Shown here: one piece after another, positions 15,829-24,463 of the stretch
How positions within the stretch are numbered: position 1 is the first letter of the stretch
Layout: each line of letters opens with the position of its first letter
Source: JAAXIE01 sp965204245
GTDB lineage: Bacteria; Chloroflexota; Dehalococcoidia; Lucifugimonadales; JAAXIE01
DNA: 64,000 nucleotides
Direction of reading: 5' to 3'
NCBI GenBank assembly: GCA_965204245.1
Contig: CBDBED010000003.1
Span: 124,001 to 188,000 of the forward strand
Program-made: the position numbers and the translations under genes
Notes under the pieces: generated by a model
Database searches by the model: none
What the model saw: only the letters and a program-made list of their open reading frames with translations
What the model was told of the DNA's origin: nothing

Positions 15829-17145
15829 CTAGCTGCTGGCGACGGCTGGGGTGCCTCGGAGCATGGGGGGGCGTTCGCGGACTAGGACGAGGAGGCCGGC
15901 GGCTACTAGGAGTCCCAAGTTGATGACGATGGCCATCTGGTAGCTGCCGTACTGGTCGAAGAAGTAGCCTCCGAGGAAGGCGCCGAGGCCGGAGCCCAGG
16001 GGCATGACGGCGAACATGGTGCCGTAGATGGTGCCCATGTTGCTGATGCCGAAGCGGTCGGAGGTGTAGGCGGCGGTGATGCCCACGACGGCGTTCCATG
16101 AGATGCCAACGGTGATGACACCTGCGAGCAGGGCTGCGAGTCCTAGGGAGGGGATGTTGAGGAGGGGTATGCCCATGGAGAGGAGGACGATGAAGAAGCC
16201 GATGCCGCGCAGGTGGTAGGAGAAGCTGAGGAACTTGCGGCGTCCGAACCTGTCGGAGAGGTGGCCGAAGAGGACGGTGCCGATGATGGCCCAGATGCCG
16301 ATGAGGCTGAAGCAGGCTGCGGCGACCATCTGGGAGTAGCCGAGGTCTTGGAAGTAGGAGATGAAGTGAGCATTCACGAAGCTCATGGAGTAGCCTCAAA
16401 CGAAGTACCCGAAGGTGAGCCTCCAGAAGAGGCCGGTCTGGAGGGCCTCGGTGAAAGTGGCGTCGCGGCCTAGGAGCACCTCGGAGGGGTCGGTGCGACG
16501 GGAGGCCTCCTGCTGGGTAGGTTTCAGGGGTTCCAGACCCATCTCCTGGGGTTTGTTGCGCACTAAGAGGATGCCTAGGGGTAGCACGAGCACCAGCAGG
16601 AAGAGGCCGAGGAAGAGGTAGCCTTCCCTCCAACTGGCTATGGATACGAAGGATGAGGCAGCGGGCACCAGAATCACGGCTCCGATGGAGCCGCCACCGG
16701 TGAGGAGACCCAGGGTGACTCCGCGGCTGCGCTGGAACCAGGCGCTGACGATCTTGGCCAAGGCGGAGCCGGAGCCGAGGGTGATGCCGAGGGCCATGAC
16801 GGAGAAGACGATATAGAGTTGGGTGAGGTTCTGCACTTGGGTCAGGACGACCAACATGACGCCCATGAGGGCCACGCCGCTGAGGGCGGTCCACTTGGGG
16901 CTGTAGCGGTCGGCGAGATAGCCGGCGAGGGGGCGCAAGAGGCCGGAGAGCATGAAGGTGACGCCGAAGGCTCCGGCGAGGGTGGCGCGGTCCCAGCCGA
17001 AGTGTTCGGTCATGGGTTTCATGAATGCGCCGAATGAGAACTGGCCCCCGATGACGCCGAAGGACACCAGAAGGCTGGCGGCTAGGACGAACCAGCCGAA
17101 GAAGATGCGGTCTTCCGCCAGTCTCGCTATCTGCCTCGTGACCAT
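15829..17145 (-). CDS. MFS transporter interrupted by one in-frame TGA
   Basis: Together the two halves make a 438-codon, 12-helix major facilitator. The first half holds PLAGYLADRYSPK (motif A form) and the second GHLSDRFGRRK (repeat of motif A after helix 8), so both halves are required for one protein. They are in the same frame and separated only by TGA at codon 250 (16396-16398), within FGYFV-TGA-GYSMSF at the start of helix 7; no frameshift is needed. The closest general resemblance is the oxalate/formate-antiporter or monocarboxylate-type MFS group. The alternatives are a nonsense mutation, an assembly error, or UGA recoding (tRNA-Sec occurs at 40165). It lies in the same block as Rieske oxygenases. 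Confidence 0.8.
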
Positions 17146-17222
17146 GTCGGCAGGCCCTCCTTATCGACCCGATTCATCGGGGTCCATCCAGTGGAGAAGG
17201 CTAGGTCACGTGGTTGGGTCTG

Positions 17223-18509
17223 CTAAACGGTGCTCCAGCTATCGGCTGCCATGAGGTCGGCCCAGCGCTGGTAGAAGGCGCGATGGTTGCTCTCGCAGTA
17301 GCGGTAATCGCCAGCCCAGGCCTTGAGTTCTTCGTTGAAGCCCTCGTGGCCCAGACCCATCTGGATGTTGACGGGGACGCGGCGGGATACGACGCCGCGG
17401 CAGGTCTGGGCGCACTCCTGCCAGTTGTCCATGTCGTCCTGCTCGAAGGTGCCGGAGGGGCTGAAGGTGCGGACGCAATTCAGGCGGTGGGCTTCCTTGA
17501 CCTCGGGCGGGGCCTTCTTGTCGACGAAGCCCCACATCCATATCTCGATTTTGCCGGGGCCGCGGGGGTGCCAGACGCGGAAGTGATTGGAGGTGGCGCG
17601 GGTGACGGAGAAGTTGGGGAAGACGGTGGCCACGATGGGGTCGATGATCTCGGTGCGGGGACCGAGCAGGCGTATGGACTCAGGGCGGATCTGGGTCTCC
17701 CAAGAACGGATGTGGTCCACGGGTGGGCTGGTGAACTCGCCGGGGTAGTTGCATTGGACGGCGTGGCCGGTCGTGCGGCCGGACGGGAGAAGGGGGGATA
17801 CGGGGCGGCCGTAGCCGGTGTTCTGGCCGGCTTGGGCTTCGCTGAAGCCGGCGCGCATGGCCGAGTTGTGGGTCCACTGGACGTGATAGGAGTCGCCGCC
17901 GAAGCTCTCGGCGGGGAGCTTCCAGTTGGTGTTGAGGGTCCATTTGTACATGCCGCCGATGACCTCGGAGCCGCCCTCGGCGCGGTTGAAGAAGGTGTCG
18001 AGGTACCAGGTCATCTCGCCGAGGTAGTCGAGGAGGGGCGGTGCTTCGGGGTCGAAGGTGGCGAAGTAGAGGCCGCGGTAGTTGTCAATCTGGGCGACGG
18101 GCATGAGGCCCCACTTGGAGGTGTCGAGTTCGTCGTAGTAGGCCTCCTTGAGGCTGGGGACGGCGATGAGCTTGCCGTCGGTGCCGTAGGTCCAGCCATG
18201 GTAGGCGCAGACGAAGGCGGAGGCGTTGCCGGAGTCGGCGCGGCAGACGCGGTTGCCGCGGTGCCGACAGACGTTGAGGAAGGCGTTGATCTTGCCGGTG
18301 GAATCGCGGGTGACGAGGACGGGGTCTTCGCCCATGTAGGTGGAGAGGAAGTCGCCGGGGTTGGGGATTTGGGACTCGTGGCAGAGGAAGAGCCAACAGC
18401 GGGCGAAGATGCGCTCCTGTTCCTGCTGGTAGATGTCGGGCTCGATGTAGATGCGGCGGCTGACCAGACCCTGGGATGAGTCGACCAAGCCTCGTACGTC
18501 TGTTGTCAT
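17223..18509 (-). CDS. Rieske aromatic-ring-hydroxylating oxygenase, large subunit (paralogue A)
   Basis: A 428-residue non-haem iron oxygenase. The Rieske [2Fe-2S] ligands are C81, H83, C101 and H104 (CxH-x17-CxxH). The mononuclear iron site is D206, H209, H214 (DxxHxxxxH within GGDSYHVQWTH), with a likely third carboxylate in the EQDDMDNW segment. Such enzymes hydroxylate aromatic or other unactivated carbons with electrons from a separate reductase; none is encoded nearby, nor is a beta subunit. The open frame extends 54 codons upstream, but the ATG at 18509 has GGGAGG just before it and matches the start of paralogue B. Neighbours (LLM enzyme, MFS) fit uptake and oxidation of an organic substrate. 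Confidence 0.93.
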   Translation of the reverse strand: MTTDVRGLVDSSQGLVSRRIYIEPDIYQQEQERIFARCWLFLCHESQIPNPGDFLSTYMGEDPVLVTRDSTGKINAFLNVCRHRGNRVCRADSGNASAFVCAYHGWTYGTDGKLIAVPSLKEAYYDELDTSKWGLMPVAQIDNYRGLYFATFDPEAPPLLDYLGEMTWYLDTFFNRAEGGSEVIGGMYKWTLNTNWKLPAESFGGDSYHVQWTHNSAMRAGFSEAQAGQNTGYGRPVSPLLPSGRTTGHAVQCNYPGEFTSPPVDHIRSWETQIRPESIRLLGPRTEIIDPIVATVFPNFSVTRATSNHFRVWHPRGPGKIEIWMWGFVDKKAPPEVKEAHRLNCVRTFSPSGTFEQDDMDNWQECAQTCRGVVSRRVPVNIQMGLGHEGFNEELKAWAGDYRYCESNHRAFYQRWADLMAADSWSTV

Positions 18510-18547
18510 CGTGTGCCTCCCTAGCGGGGTGGGTTTTGGGCAGAATG

Positions 18548-19648
18548 TCAGGACAGGTGTTTCGTGGTGGGGTCGAAGTCCTTGAGGGCGGGGATGACTT
18601 TTTCGCCGAAGAGGCGGATGGAGCGCATGAGGTCCTCTTCGAGGAGGTGGCCCATGTTGAATTCGCCGCACATGACGTTGAACAGGCCGGTGGCAGCGGC
18701 GTCGTGCAGCTTTTCAGTGACGGTCTTGGGAGAGCCCACGAACACCAGCGTGTTCTGGTGGAGGTAGTCGAAGTCGTACCATTTCATGCGGGACTCCTGG
18801 GCTTCGTTGAAGCCCTCGGTCACGTGCTGGGTTCCTGCTTGGTAGTATTCCATTTCATTGCTGGGGGTGACGCCCATGGCCCGGCCGTAGATGGTACGCA
18901 TGCTGTGGAGCAGGTGGGGGGCGGCGGTTTCCTCCGCCTTGGCGTCGGTCTCGTCGACGTAGACGAAGGCGACATAAGCTACGTTGGGGTTGTAGGGGTG
19001 GTTGTGCTTCCCCCACATCTGGAGGTAGTCCTTCACGGCTGGGGCGGCTTCCTCGCGGCGGCGGAAGAAGACGTAGCCGGTGTGGGCTCCCTCTTGGGCT
19101 GCGGCCTCAAGTTGGGCCGGCGTCATGGAGAGGAGCCAGATGGGAGGGTGGGGTTGTTGGATGGGCTCCACGGAGAGGGGGACGTTGTGGTACTGGTGGT
19201 GGGGTCCTTCGAAGGTGAAGGGCCGGTCCCCGCTGGTGAAGGCCTTGCGGAGCAGGTGCATGGCCTCGGTGGCTGATGAGTGGCGCTCTTCCCAGTCGGC
19301 GCCGTAGATGCGGAACTCTTCGGGGGTGACGCCGGTGGTGAGGCCGACTTCCAAGCGGCCGTGGGTGATGTTGTCGAGCAGGGCGACCTCTTCCACCAAG
19401 CGGATGGGGTTGTAGAGGCCAACGGTGTAGCCCATGGGGCCTAGACGGAGTTTCTTTGTGCGGGCGGCTGCGCCAGTGCAGTAGGTGGAGGAGGTGGGTC
19501 GGAGACGGCTGAAGTGGTGCACGGAGGAGAAGCCGTAGTCGAAGTCGACTTGGTCGGCAAGCTCCAGTTCCCGCCACATCTGGTCGTAGCGGGCGGCGGC
19601 TGTTTCGCCCTCCCGGGGAAAGGTCTGGGTGAAATGGGCGAATTTCAC
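18548..19648 (-). CDS. LLM-class flavin-dependent oxidoreductase
   Basis: A 366-residue TIM-barrel flavoenzyme of the bacterial luciferase-like monooxygenase class. Visible family features are MKFAHFTQ at the N-terminus, FSSVHHFS (the EHH-like active-site segment), LGPMGYTVGLYNPIRLVEEVALLD, and the C-terminal FVGSPKTVTEKL. Members use reduced FMN or F420 to oxidise alkanes, sulfonates, polyamines or aromatics. It ends 38 bases before the Rieske paralogue A start and is preceded by GGAGG, so it is probably transcribed with it. Combined with the Rieske proteins it suggests a pathway for oxidising recalcitrant organic matter; the substrate is not determinable. Confidence 0.93.
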   Translation of the reverse strand: MKFAHFTQTFPREGETAAARYDQMWRELELADQVDFDYGFSSVHHFSRLRPTSSTYCTGAAARTKKLRLGPMGYTVGLYNPIRLVEEVALLDNITHGRLEVGLTTGVTPEEFRIYGADWEERHSSATEAMHLLRKAFTSGDRPFTFEGPHHQYHNVPLSVEPIQQPHPPIWLLSMTPAQLEAAAQEGAHTGYVFFRRREEAAPAVKDYLQMWGKHNHPYNPNVAYVAFVYVDETDAKAEETAAPHLLHSMRTIYGRAMGVTPSNEMEYYQAGTQHVTEGFNEAQESRMKWYDFDYLHQNTLVFVGSPKTVTEKLHDAAATGLFNVMCGEFNMGHLLEEDLMRSIRLFGEKVIPALKDFDPTTKHLS

Positions 19649-19752
19649 CGGAACACCTCCTCGTGCGCTATCGCCCTAAGGGTTAGGCGTGCTCGACGAA
19701 CGCCCGGGAAGTTCACAAAACACGGTGCGCCAGACTTGATGCGTCACGCCGC

Positions 19753-20034
19753 TTATAGATCATGGCTCGTTCTGTTCCCCCCGGCTAAATGGGGCAGCAG
19801 GATTTTGGACGCATGGTGGACCATGACCCCCACGTTCTCGTCTCCCGCTTCATTGGTGAATACCACTAGGTTCTTGGCAACGGTATCTCCGAAGCTCCCT
19901 ATGACCGGTCCGACTCCAGACAGCATCAGGATGTCGGTTTCGGGATCGTACTCAATGTATAGTTCCGGGTCGGAAAGTGGCGTGGCTGGCTCTTCGGGCA
20001 GATATTCCTCTTCTATCGGAATCCGTTTTACCAT
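19753..20034 (-). CDS. DUF2283-like small protein (putative antitoxin-type partner)
   Basis: A 93-residue acidic protein. The central segment YIEYDPETDILML is the DUF2283 hallmark (YDpeaDaLyi), followed by beta-strand-rich sequence ending in a short variable tail. Its start overlaps the stop of the upstream gene by seven bases, so the two are translationally coupled. DUF2283 genes often sit directly beside a DUF4258 gene in toxin-antitoxin-like pairs, and that arrangement is matched here. The biochemical role is unproven. Confidence 0.65.
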   Translation of the reverse strand: MVKRIPIEEEYLPEEPATPLSDPELYIEYDPETDILMLSGVGPVIGSFGDTVAKNLVVFTNEAGDENVGVMVHHASKILLPHLAGGNRTSHDL

Positions 20035-20351
20035 TCCTGTTTCCCCTGTCCAAATCTCTTGCGCAGCCGACTGTCCAGATAGGCCGTCACAAGCCGACGG
20101 TTGTCCCTGATCACCACCCGCAACCAGTTGCCCATCTCGGGCACCTCTCCATAGTACACCTGGTCCCCATCTTCCGTCTCATTCCGATAAGGAGCGACCA
20201 GCGTGCGTTCCACCCACTCGACCTTCACATCCGAATGTCTCACGCGCCAGTGATCATTGATCTCATTGGCGATCACGCGCCTCGCCCAGCGACGCCTCGC
20301 CCGAAGTCCTGGAGGGCGACTACGGCTGGGGCAGTCGTTTGGCATACTCAT
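20028..20351 (-). CDS. Small basic protein, DUF4258-like partner of DUF2283 protein
   Basis: A 107-residue protein with a very basic N-terminus (RARRRWARR) and a body running HWRVRHSDVKVEWVE to WLRVVIRDNRRLVTAYLDSRLRK. The RHS...V.evl and LrVvi.d....V.Tay pattern is that of DUF4258/RelE-like folds. It overlaps the DUF2283 gene by seven bases. The true start may be internal, since residues 1-25 are low-complexity. The pair lies between the two Rieske paralogues, splitting an otherwise catabolic block. Assignment as a toxin is inference from the arrangement only. Confidence 0.55.
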   Translation of the reverse strand: MSMPNDCPSRSRPPGLRARRRWARRVIANEINDHWRVRHSDVKVEWVERTLVAPYRNETEDGDQVYYGEVPEMGNWLRVVIRDNRRLVTAYLDSRLRKRFGQGKQEW

Positions 20352-20372
20352 GTTGTTTGGTTGTCTTGGGGC

Positions 20373-21659
20373 TCAGACCTCGCGCCAGTTTTCCGCGCCC
20401 ATCATGTCGGCCCAGCGCTGGTAGAAGGCGCGGTGGTTTTCTTCGGTCCAGCGGTAGTTGCTCTGCCATGCCTTGAGTTCTTCGCTGAAGCTGCCGTGGC
20501 CCATGCCCATCTGGTTGTTGATGGGGACGCGGCGGGACATGAAGCCGCGGCAGGTGGACGTGCATTCCTGCCAGTTGTCCATGTCGTCCTGCTCGAAAGT
20601 GCCGGAGGGGCCGAAGCCGCGGGCGCCAACCTGCCGGATGGCTGCTTTGACTTCGGGCGGGGCCTTCTTGTCTGCGCAGGCCCAGGACCAGATTTCCACC
20701 TTGTCGGGCCCACGGGGGTGCCATACCCGCAGGAGGCGGGAGGCGGTGCGGAGCATGGAGAAGTTGGGGAAGAGAGTGCCGGATATGGGCTTGACCAAGT
20801 CCATGCGCGGGCCCAAGCGCTCCCGGACCTCGTCGCGGACTGAGTCCTCGTACAACTGTACAGGAGTGTTTGGCGGGTCGGAATAGGAGCTGGGCTCGTG
20901 GCAGATGATGCAGTGGCCGCCTTTGCCGTCGCCCCAAGGGACGTTGAGCATGCAGCCCTTGCCGTCGGCGGTTGCCGAGGGGGACTGGGAGAAGTTGGCG
21001 ATGACGGCGGAGAGGTGGGTCCACTGGATGTGGTAGGAATCGCCAGCGAAGTTCTCGGCGCCAAATTTCCAGTTGCAGGGGACGATCCAGCGTTGGGGGG
21101 AACCCAGAACCTCGACGCCGCCCTCGCGGCGGTCGAAGAAGAAGTCGAGGTACCAAGTCATCTCGCCAAGATATTCGAGAAGGGAGGGGGCATTGGGGTC
21201 GAAGGTGCCGAAGTAGAGGCCCTTGTAGTTGTCGACTTGGGCCACGGGAGCGAGGCCCCATTTGCTGGTGTCCAGTTCGTTGTAGTAGGCCTCTTTCAGG
21301 CTGGGGACGGCGATGAGCTTGCCGTCGGTGCCATAAGTCCAGCCATGGTAGGCGCAGACGAAGGAGGAGGCGTTGCCGGAGTCGGCGCGGCAGACGCGGT
21401 TGCCGCGGTGGCGGCAGACGTTGAGGAATGCGCCGACGGAGCCGTCGGTATGACGCACGACGAGGACGGGGTCCTCGCCCATGTAGGTGGAAAAGTAGTC
21501 GCCTGGGTTGGGTATCTGGGTTTCGTGGCAGAGGAAGAGCCAGCAGCGGGCGAAAATCTGCTCCAGTTCCTGCTTGTAGAGGTCAGGCTCAATGAATATT
21601 TCCTTGCTGAGCATGCCCCGGTTGGTGTCCACCAAACCACGAAGGTCTGTCGTCGCCAT
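20373..21659 (-). CDS. Rieske aromatic-ring-hydroxylating oxygenase, large subunit (paralogue B)
   Basis: A 428-residue paralogue of the protein at 17223. Rieske ligands are C82, H84, C102, H105, and mononuclear iron ligands D207, H210, H215. The first ~180 residues and the last ~90 are nearly identical to paralogue A, whereas the segment around residues 185-300, which forms much of the substrate pocket, is largely different. This points to a duplicated enzyme with a changed substrate. The ATG at 21659 is preceded by AGGAGG; an open frame upstream is ignored for this reason. No reductase or beta subunit lies nearby. Confidence 0.93.
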   Translation of the reverse strand: MATTDLRGLVDTNRGMLSKEIFIEPDLYKQELEQIFARCWLFLCHETQIPNPGDYFSTYMGEDPVLVVRHTDGSVGAFLNVCRHRGNRVCRADSGNASSFVCAYHGWTYGTDGKLIAVPSLKEAYYNELDTSKWGLAPVAQVDNYKGLYFGTFDPNAPSLLEYLGEMTWYLDFFFDRREGGVEVLGSPQRWIVPCNWKFGAENFAGDSYHIQWTHLSAVIANFSQSPSATADGKGCMLNVPWGDGKGGHCIICHEPSSYSDPPNTPVQLYEDSVRDEVRERLGPRMDLVKPISGTLFPNFSMLRTASRLLRVWHPRGPDKVEIWSWACADKKAPPEVKAAIRQVGARGFGPSGTFEQDDMDNWQECTSTCRGFMSRRVPINNQMGMGHGSFSEELKAWQSNYRWTEENHRAFYQRWADMMGAENWREV

Positions 21660-21920
21660 GGCGCCTCCTAAGGTCTCAGAGAGCTGAGGTGGAGAGTCCC
21701 GACTAGTGAGTGCCCAAGTATCGCATGCCACTCCGAGGGGGGCAAGCGAGATGGATAGCGGGTTGGTTGGCGGGCTGGTGCAGGGTGGACCCTGTATCCC
21801 ATAGGGCTGTAACGTCGCACCGCACGCCACTCGGCCCGGAAGCGGAGACGAAGCCCGCGGATTTGATTTCACGGAGCAAGCCGTGGGTTGGGGAGCGCTC
21901 TGTAATAACGATGGTATTGG

Positions 21921-22189
21921 CTAGTAATAAGTCAACCTCATCCGCGCAGGAAGGGACATCGTATAGTCGGCGGTGCCGGGCGACACTTTTTGCACTAGGA
22001 ATGTTCCGAGAGGATAATTCTTCTTGGTCTCTAAAACGGCCACGTGGCCTTCGTCGTAACTGCCGGCCACCTTGAAGCCTTCCGCGGTCTCCACGAGAAC
22101 GATGTGTTTCCCGTTGTACTCCAACACAAAGCTATCTTGGTTCTCTAGATAGAAATCGAAGGCCCGCGACAATATATCTTGGTCTTCCA
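21921..22189 (-). CDS. Small conserved hypothetical protein
   Basis: An 89-residue protein with no recognised enzyme motif. The pattern ENQDSFVLEYNGKHIVLVE...GSYDEGHVAVLETKKNYPLGTFLVQ resembles the small proteins grouped near DUF5678, in which a YxGKyvvi strand and a PLGTFLvq segment are conserved. The ATG at 22189 follows GGAGG at suitable distance; an in-frame extension upstream has none. It is monocistronic by spacing. Confidence 0.7.
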
Positions 22190-22463
22190 TAACTTTACCC
22201 CTCCAATCTGCGGCCATTGATGGAGGTAAGACTCTCCTAATCCTAGTTGCTAAAATCCATTCCCATGCGAGTTTAGGCCAAGGCACCACCAGCGATGTGA
22301 TGCATCTCATACACCATGGCAGGTGCGGCGTTAATAGATCTGGTCCGCTGAGTCAACGGGGTTATATCTACGCCATAGTATCATGGCATAGCGAGGAATG
22401 GCCCCGGGGAGCCTCGCCTCTCTCTGACCGTAGTTTCCTCTCTTGACCGCAGTTTCCGAGGCT

Positions 22464-23369
22464 CTAGACCCGCTGGAACTTGACGATGCGACGGCCTGGG
22501 CCCCAGTCGCCGGGCTGGACGACGTAGAGGTCTTTACGGGAGTCGACCCAGATGCCGTGGCAGGTCTTGAGTTCGGGGCCACCCCAGCGGGCGAGGCGCT
22601 GGCCGTCCAAGGTGACGATGCTGGTGTGGCCGGAGTTGTGCTCGGGGATGTATACGGCGTCATCGTCGTCGACGTAGAAGAGGGCTGGGCCGATGAGTTC
22701 GGTCTCCCAGATGTCCAGCACTTCACCTTCCTGGCTGAACACCTGCACACGGTCACCCTCACGCTCGGCCACGAGCACACGGCCACGGCGGTCAATCCAT
22801 ACGCCGTGGGGAAGGGTCAAGCCACCGGGAGCGGTGCCAGGCTGGCCCCAGGATAGCAGGTGCTCTCCATCGGCGGAGAAGCGGTGGACTTGGCAGTTGC
22901 CGTAGCCGTCAGCGATGAAAATGTCGCCGGAGGGGGCGATGCAGATGCCTGCGGGGAGATTGAAGGGGCCGCCGGGGCGGGTGACATCGGTGTAGGCGGT
23001 GGAACTGAGTTCAAGTGCACCGGAGTCGGAGCGGAAGCCGCGGGTGCCTATTGTCTGCTGGAGGTCGCCGTTGGTGGTGAACTTCATGATCTGGCCGCGA
23101 TTGCGGTCCACCAGCCAGACGTAGTCGTTGGCGTCGACATAGATGGCGTGGGGAAATTCGAACTGGCCTGCACCCCATGAGCGCAGGTAGGAGCCATCGG
23201 CGTCGAAAACCATCACGGGATGCTCTTCGGAGCGGTTGAAACAGTAGACGCGGTCCTGCGAGTCGACGGCTACGGCGGCGGCGCGCATTTCGATGCCGTC
23301 TGGGATCTGGGCCCATGATTGGTCTACTTCATATGTATATTTTCCGTTGCCGACGAGGATAGCGGACAT
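22464..23369 (-). CDS. NHL-repeat beta-propeller protein
   Basis: A 301-residue protein made of NHL repeats, forming a six-bladed beta-propeller. Repeat cores are visible as VAVDSQDRVYCFNR, IYVDANDYVWLVDRNRGQIMKF, ICIAPSGDIFIADGYGNCQVHRF, VWIDRRGRVLVAEREGDRVQVF and IWVDSRKDLYVVQ. Related proteins include peptidyl-alpha-hydroxyglycine lyases and SMP-30-like lactonases; no catalytic signature separates these here. No signal peptide is seen. The ATG at 23369 has AGGTGG upstream. Confidence 0.88.
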   Translation of the reverse strand: MSAILVGNGKYTYEVDQSWAQIPDGIEMRAAAVAVDSQDRVYCFNRSEEHPVMVFDADGSYLRSWGAGQFEFPHAIYVDANDYVWLVDRNRGQIMKFTTNGDLQQTIGTRGFRSDSGALELSSTAYTDVTRPGGPFNLPAGICIAPSGDIFIADGYGNCQVHRFSADGEHLLSWGQPGTAPGGLTLPHGVWIDRRGRVLVAEREGDRVQVFSQEGEVLDIWETELIGPALFYVDDDDAVYIPEHNSGHTSIVTLDGQRLARWGGPELKTCHGIWVDSRKDLYVVQPGDWGPGRRIVKFQRV

Positions 23370-23777
23370 AAAAGTTTCCACCTTTCGAAGTGGTTATGTT
23401 TGCCGCATTCTATCGTTATGTGCTCTAAGGCAGCAAGATATTGGTCATTTTCTTAAAATTTCGCCAAAAGTCGTCGCGAATCCCTTTGGCGGTTGCCGGT
23501 GGGGTTCGCCATAATCCGCGTCTGTTGAGCAGCGAGATATTGAGTCATGCGGTGCGCGTTGGTTTCCCTCCGCGTTTTTCTCCAGCCCGCCCGGTCGCGT
23601 ACAGCGCATGGACTAGCAACAGGGAACCCAAATGTACTTGAAAGGAGGGATGAATATCAGGGAATGCGATTGGAGACCAGCCCCAAGCTCGAGGGCCTCA
23701 ATCCCAAAAGCTCCGGGCAAAGCAGTAGGGGGAGCACCCCTAAAACACAATAAGTTTGCGTGACAGGAGTTGAATAG
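23370..23777. other. Intergenic region without recognised gene
   Basis: About 400 bases between divergent genes. It contains an AAAGGAGGG at 23641-23649 followed immediately by an ATG that opens a 36-codon frame ending at the next gene, but the one-base spacing makes translation unlikely. No hairpin, tRNA or repeat is recognised. Confidence 0.45.
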
Positions 23778-24092
23778 ATGGACAATTTCAGCATAGTGGT
23801 CCTTGCCTTTGCAGTGGCATATGCCACCGGCGTCCTTTGGTATAACCTGCTTGACCGGAAGCATGATTCGTGGATGCGAATGGCAGCTTTCCCGCTGCTC
23901 GGTCTAGTAGCTGCCGAGGGTATATGGGGCGTCTACGGCTTGGGAGGGCCGGAGTTCATGGGACTGCATGTGGTGGCCATAGCATTCGGCACCGGTATCG
24001 GCGCGCTGAGCGACGTGGTGCTGCAAGCCATCGCTAGGGAGTCCCATGTGAACAAGGTGGTAGGCGTTTTCACCCATCTGTTCCGCAGCTAA
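23778..24092 (+). CDS. Small membrane protein, function unknown
   Basis: A 104-residue protein with three hydrophobic segments at about residues 5-22, 35-53 and 62-80, and a C-terminal amphipathic tail (VNKVVGVFTHLFRS). CAGGAG lies upstream of the ATG at good distance. A strong intrinsic terminator follows 24 bases after the stop, so this is a single-gene transcript. I do not recognise the family. Confidence 0.65.
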   Translation: MDNFSIVVLAFAVAYATGVLWYNLLDRKHDSWMRMAAFPLLGLVAAEGIWGVYGLGGPEFMGLHVVAIAFGTGIGALSDVVLQAIARESHVNKVVGVFTHLFRS

Positions 24093-24116
24093 TTCGAGGC
24101 AAATCGTTGCAAGTGG

Positions 24117-24163
24117 CCCTGGGCACACGTCCTGTGGGAGGATGTGCTCAGGGTCTTCTTTTT
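24117..24163 (+). terminator. Rho-independent terminator
   Basis: The arm ccctgggcacacgtcct (24117-24133) pairs with aggatgtgctcaggg (24139-24153) with two irregularities, around a five-base loop. It is followed by tcttcttttt. It closes the small membrane protein gene. Confidence 0.85.
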
Positions 24164-24254
24164 GGCTGGAATGCAGGATGTTGGGGCCGCATGTCACGAG
24201 CGGGTCGCACGGGAGTACAATGGATACAGAGTCTGTCGCTGAGGGGTTGAGCAA

Positions 24255-24407
24255 TTGCCGTTATCGGACCGGGACTACGTAAGAGGCAAGCATCCGGCGG
24301 CCTGCACCTGTGTGGACTGCACGCGGAGACGCATGGGCCGCTCCCAGCAGGGGGGCGTGATGGACAGGCTGTTCAAGGGAGTGTCCAAGCTTTTTGGGCG
24401 CAGGTAG
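24255..24407 (+). CDS. Small CxC-x2-C protein (50 aa)
   Basis: A 50-residue open frame beginning with TTG at 24255 with GAGGGG upstream. It carries KHPAACTCVDCTRRRMG, a CxCxxC cluster followed by basic residues, which could bind zinc, and a C-terminal amphipathic stretch (MDRLFKGVSKLFGRR). Its Cys and Arg spacing is not random-looking. I believe similar short proteins occur in Chloroflexota, but I cannot confirm this. It lies between a terminator and the convergent PIG-L gene. Confidence 0.5.
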   Translation: MPLSDRDYVRGKHPAACTCVDCTRRRMGRSQQGGVMDRLFKGVSKLFGRR

Positions 24408-24463
24408 CCGGTGGACATGACTTCCCGCTTGGATGGCGGTGCCAGAAGGGGACTAGCTGGCCT

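Noticed and set aside
15692..16894. 400-codon minus-strand open frame rich in Arg, Pro and His
   Set aside because: It is the out-of-frame shadow of the MFS gene; composition is unlike any protein, and the real frame has clear MFS motifs.
17214..18479. 421-codon plus-strand open frame opposite Rieske paralogue A
   Set aside because: Gly/Ala/Val-rich shadow produced by the G-ending codon use of the true gene; no ribosome site and no family pattern.
23650..23760. 36-codon frame directly after AAAGGAGGG
   Set aside because: Only one base separates the ribosome site from the ATG, and the peptide has no conserved-looking feature.
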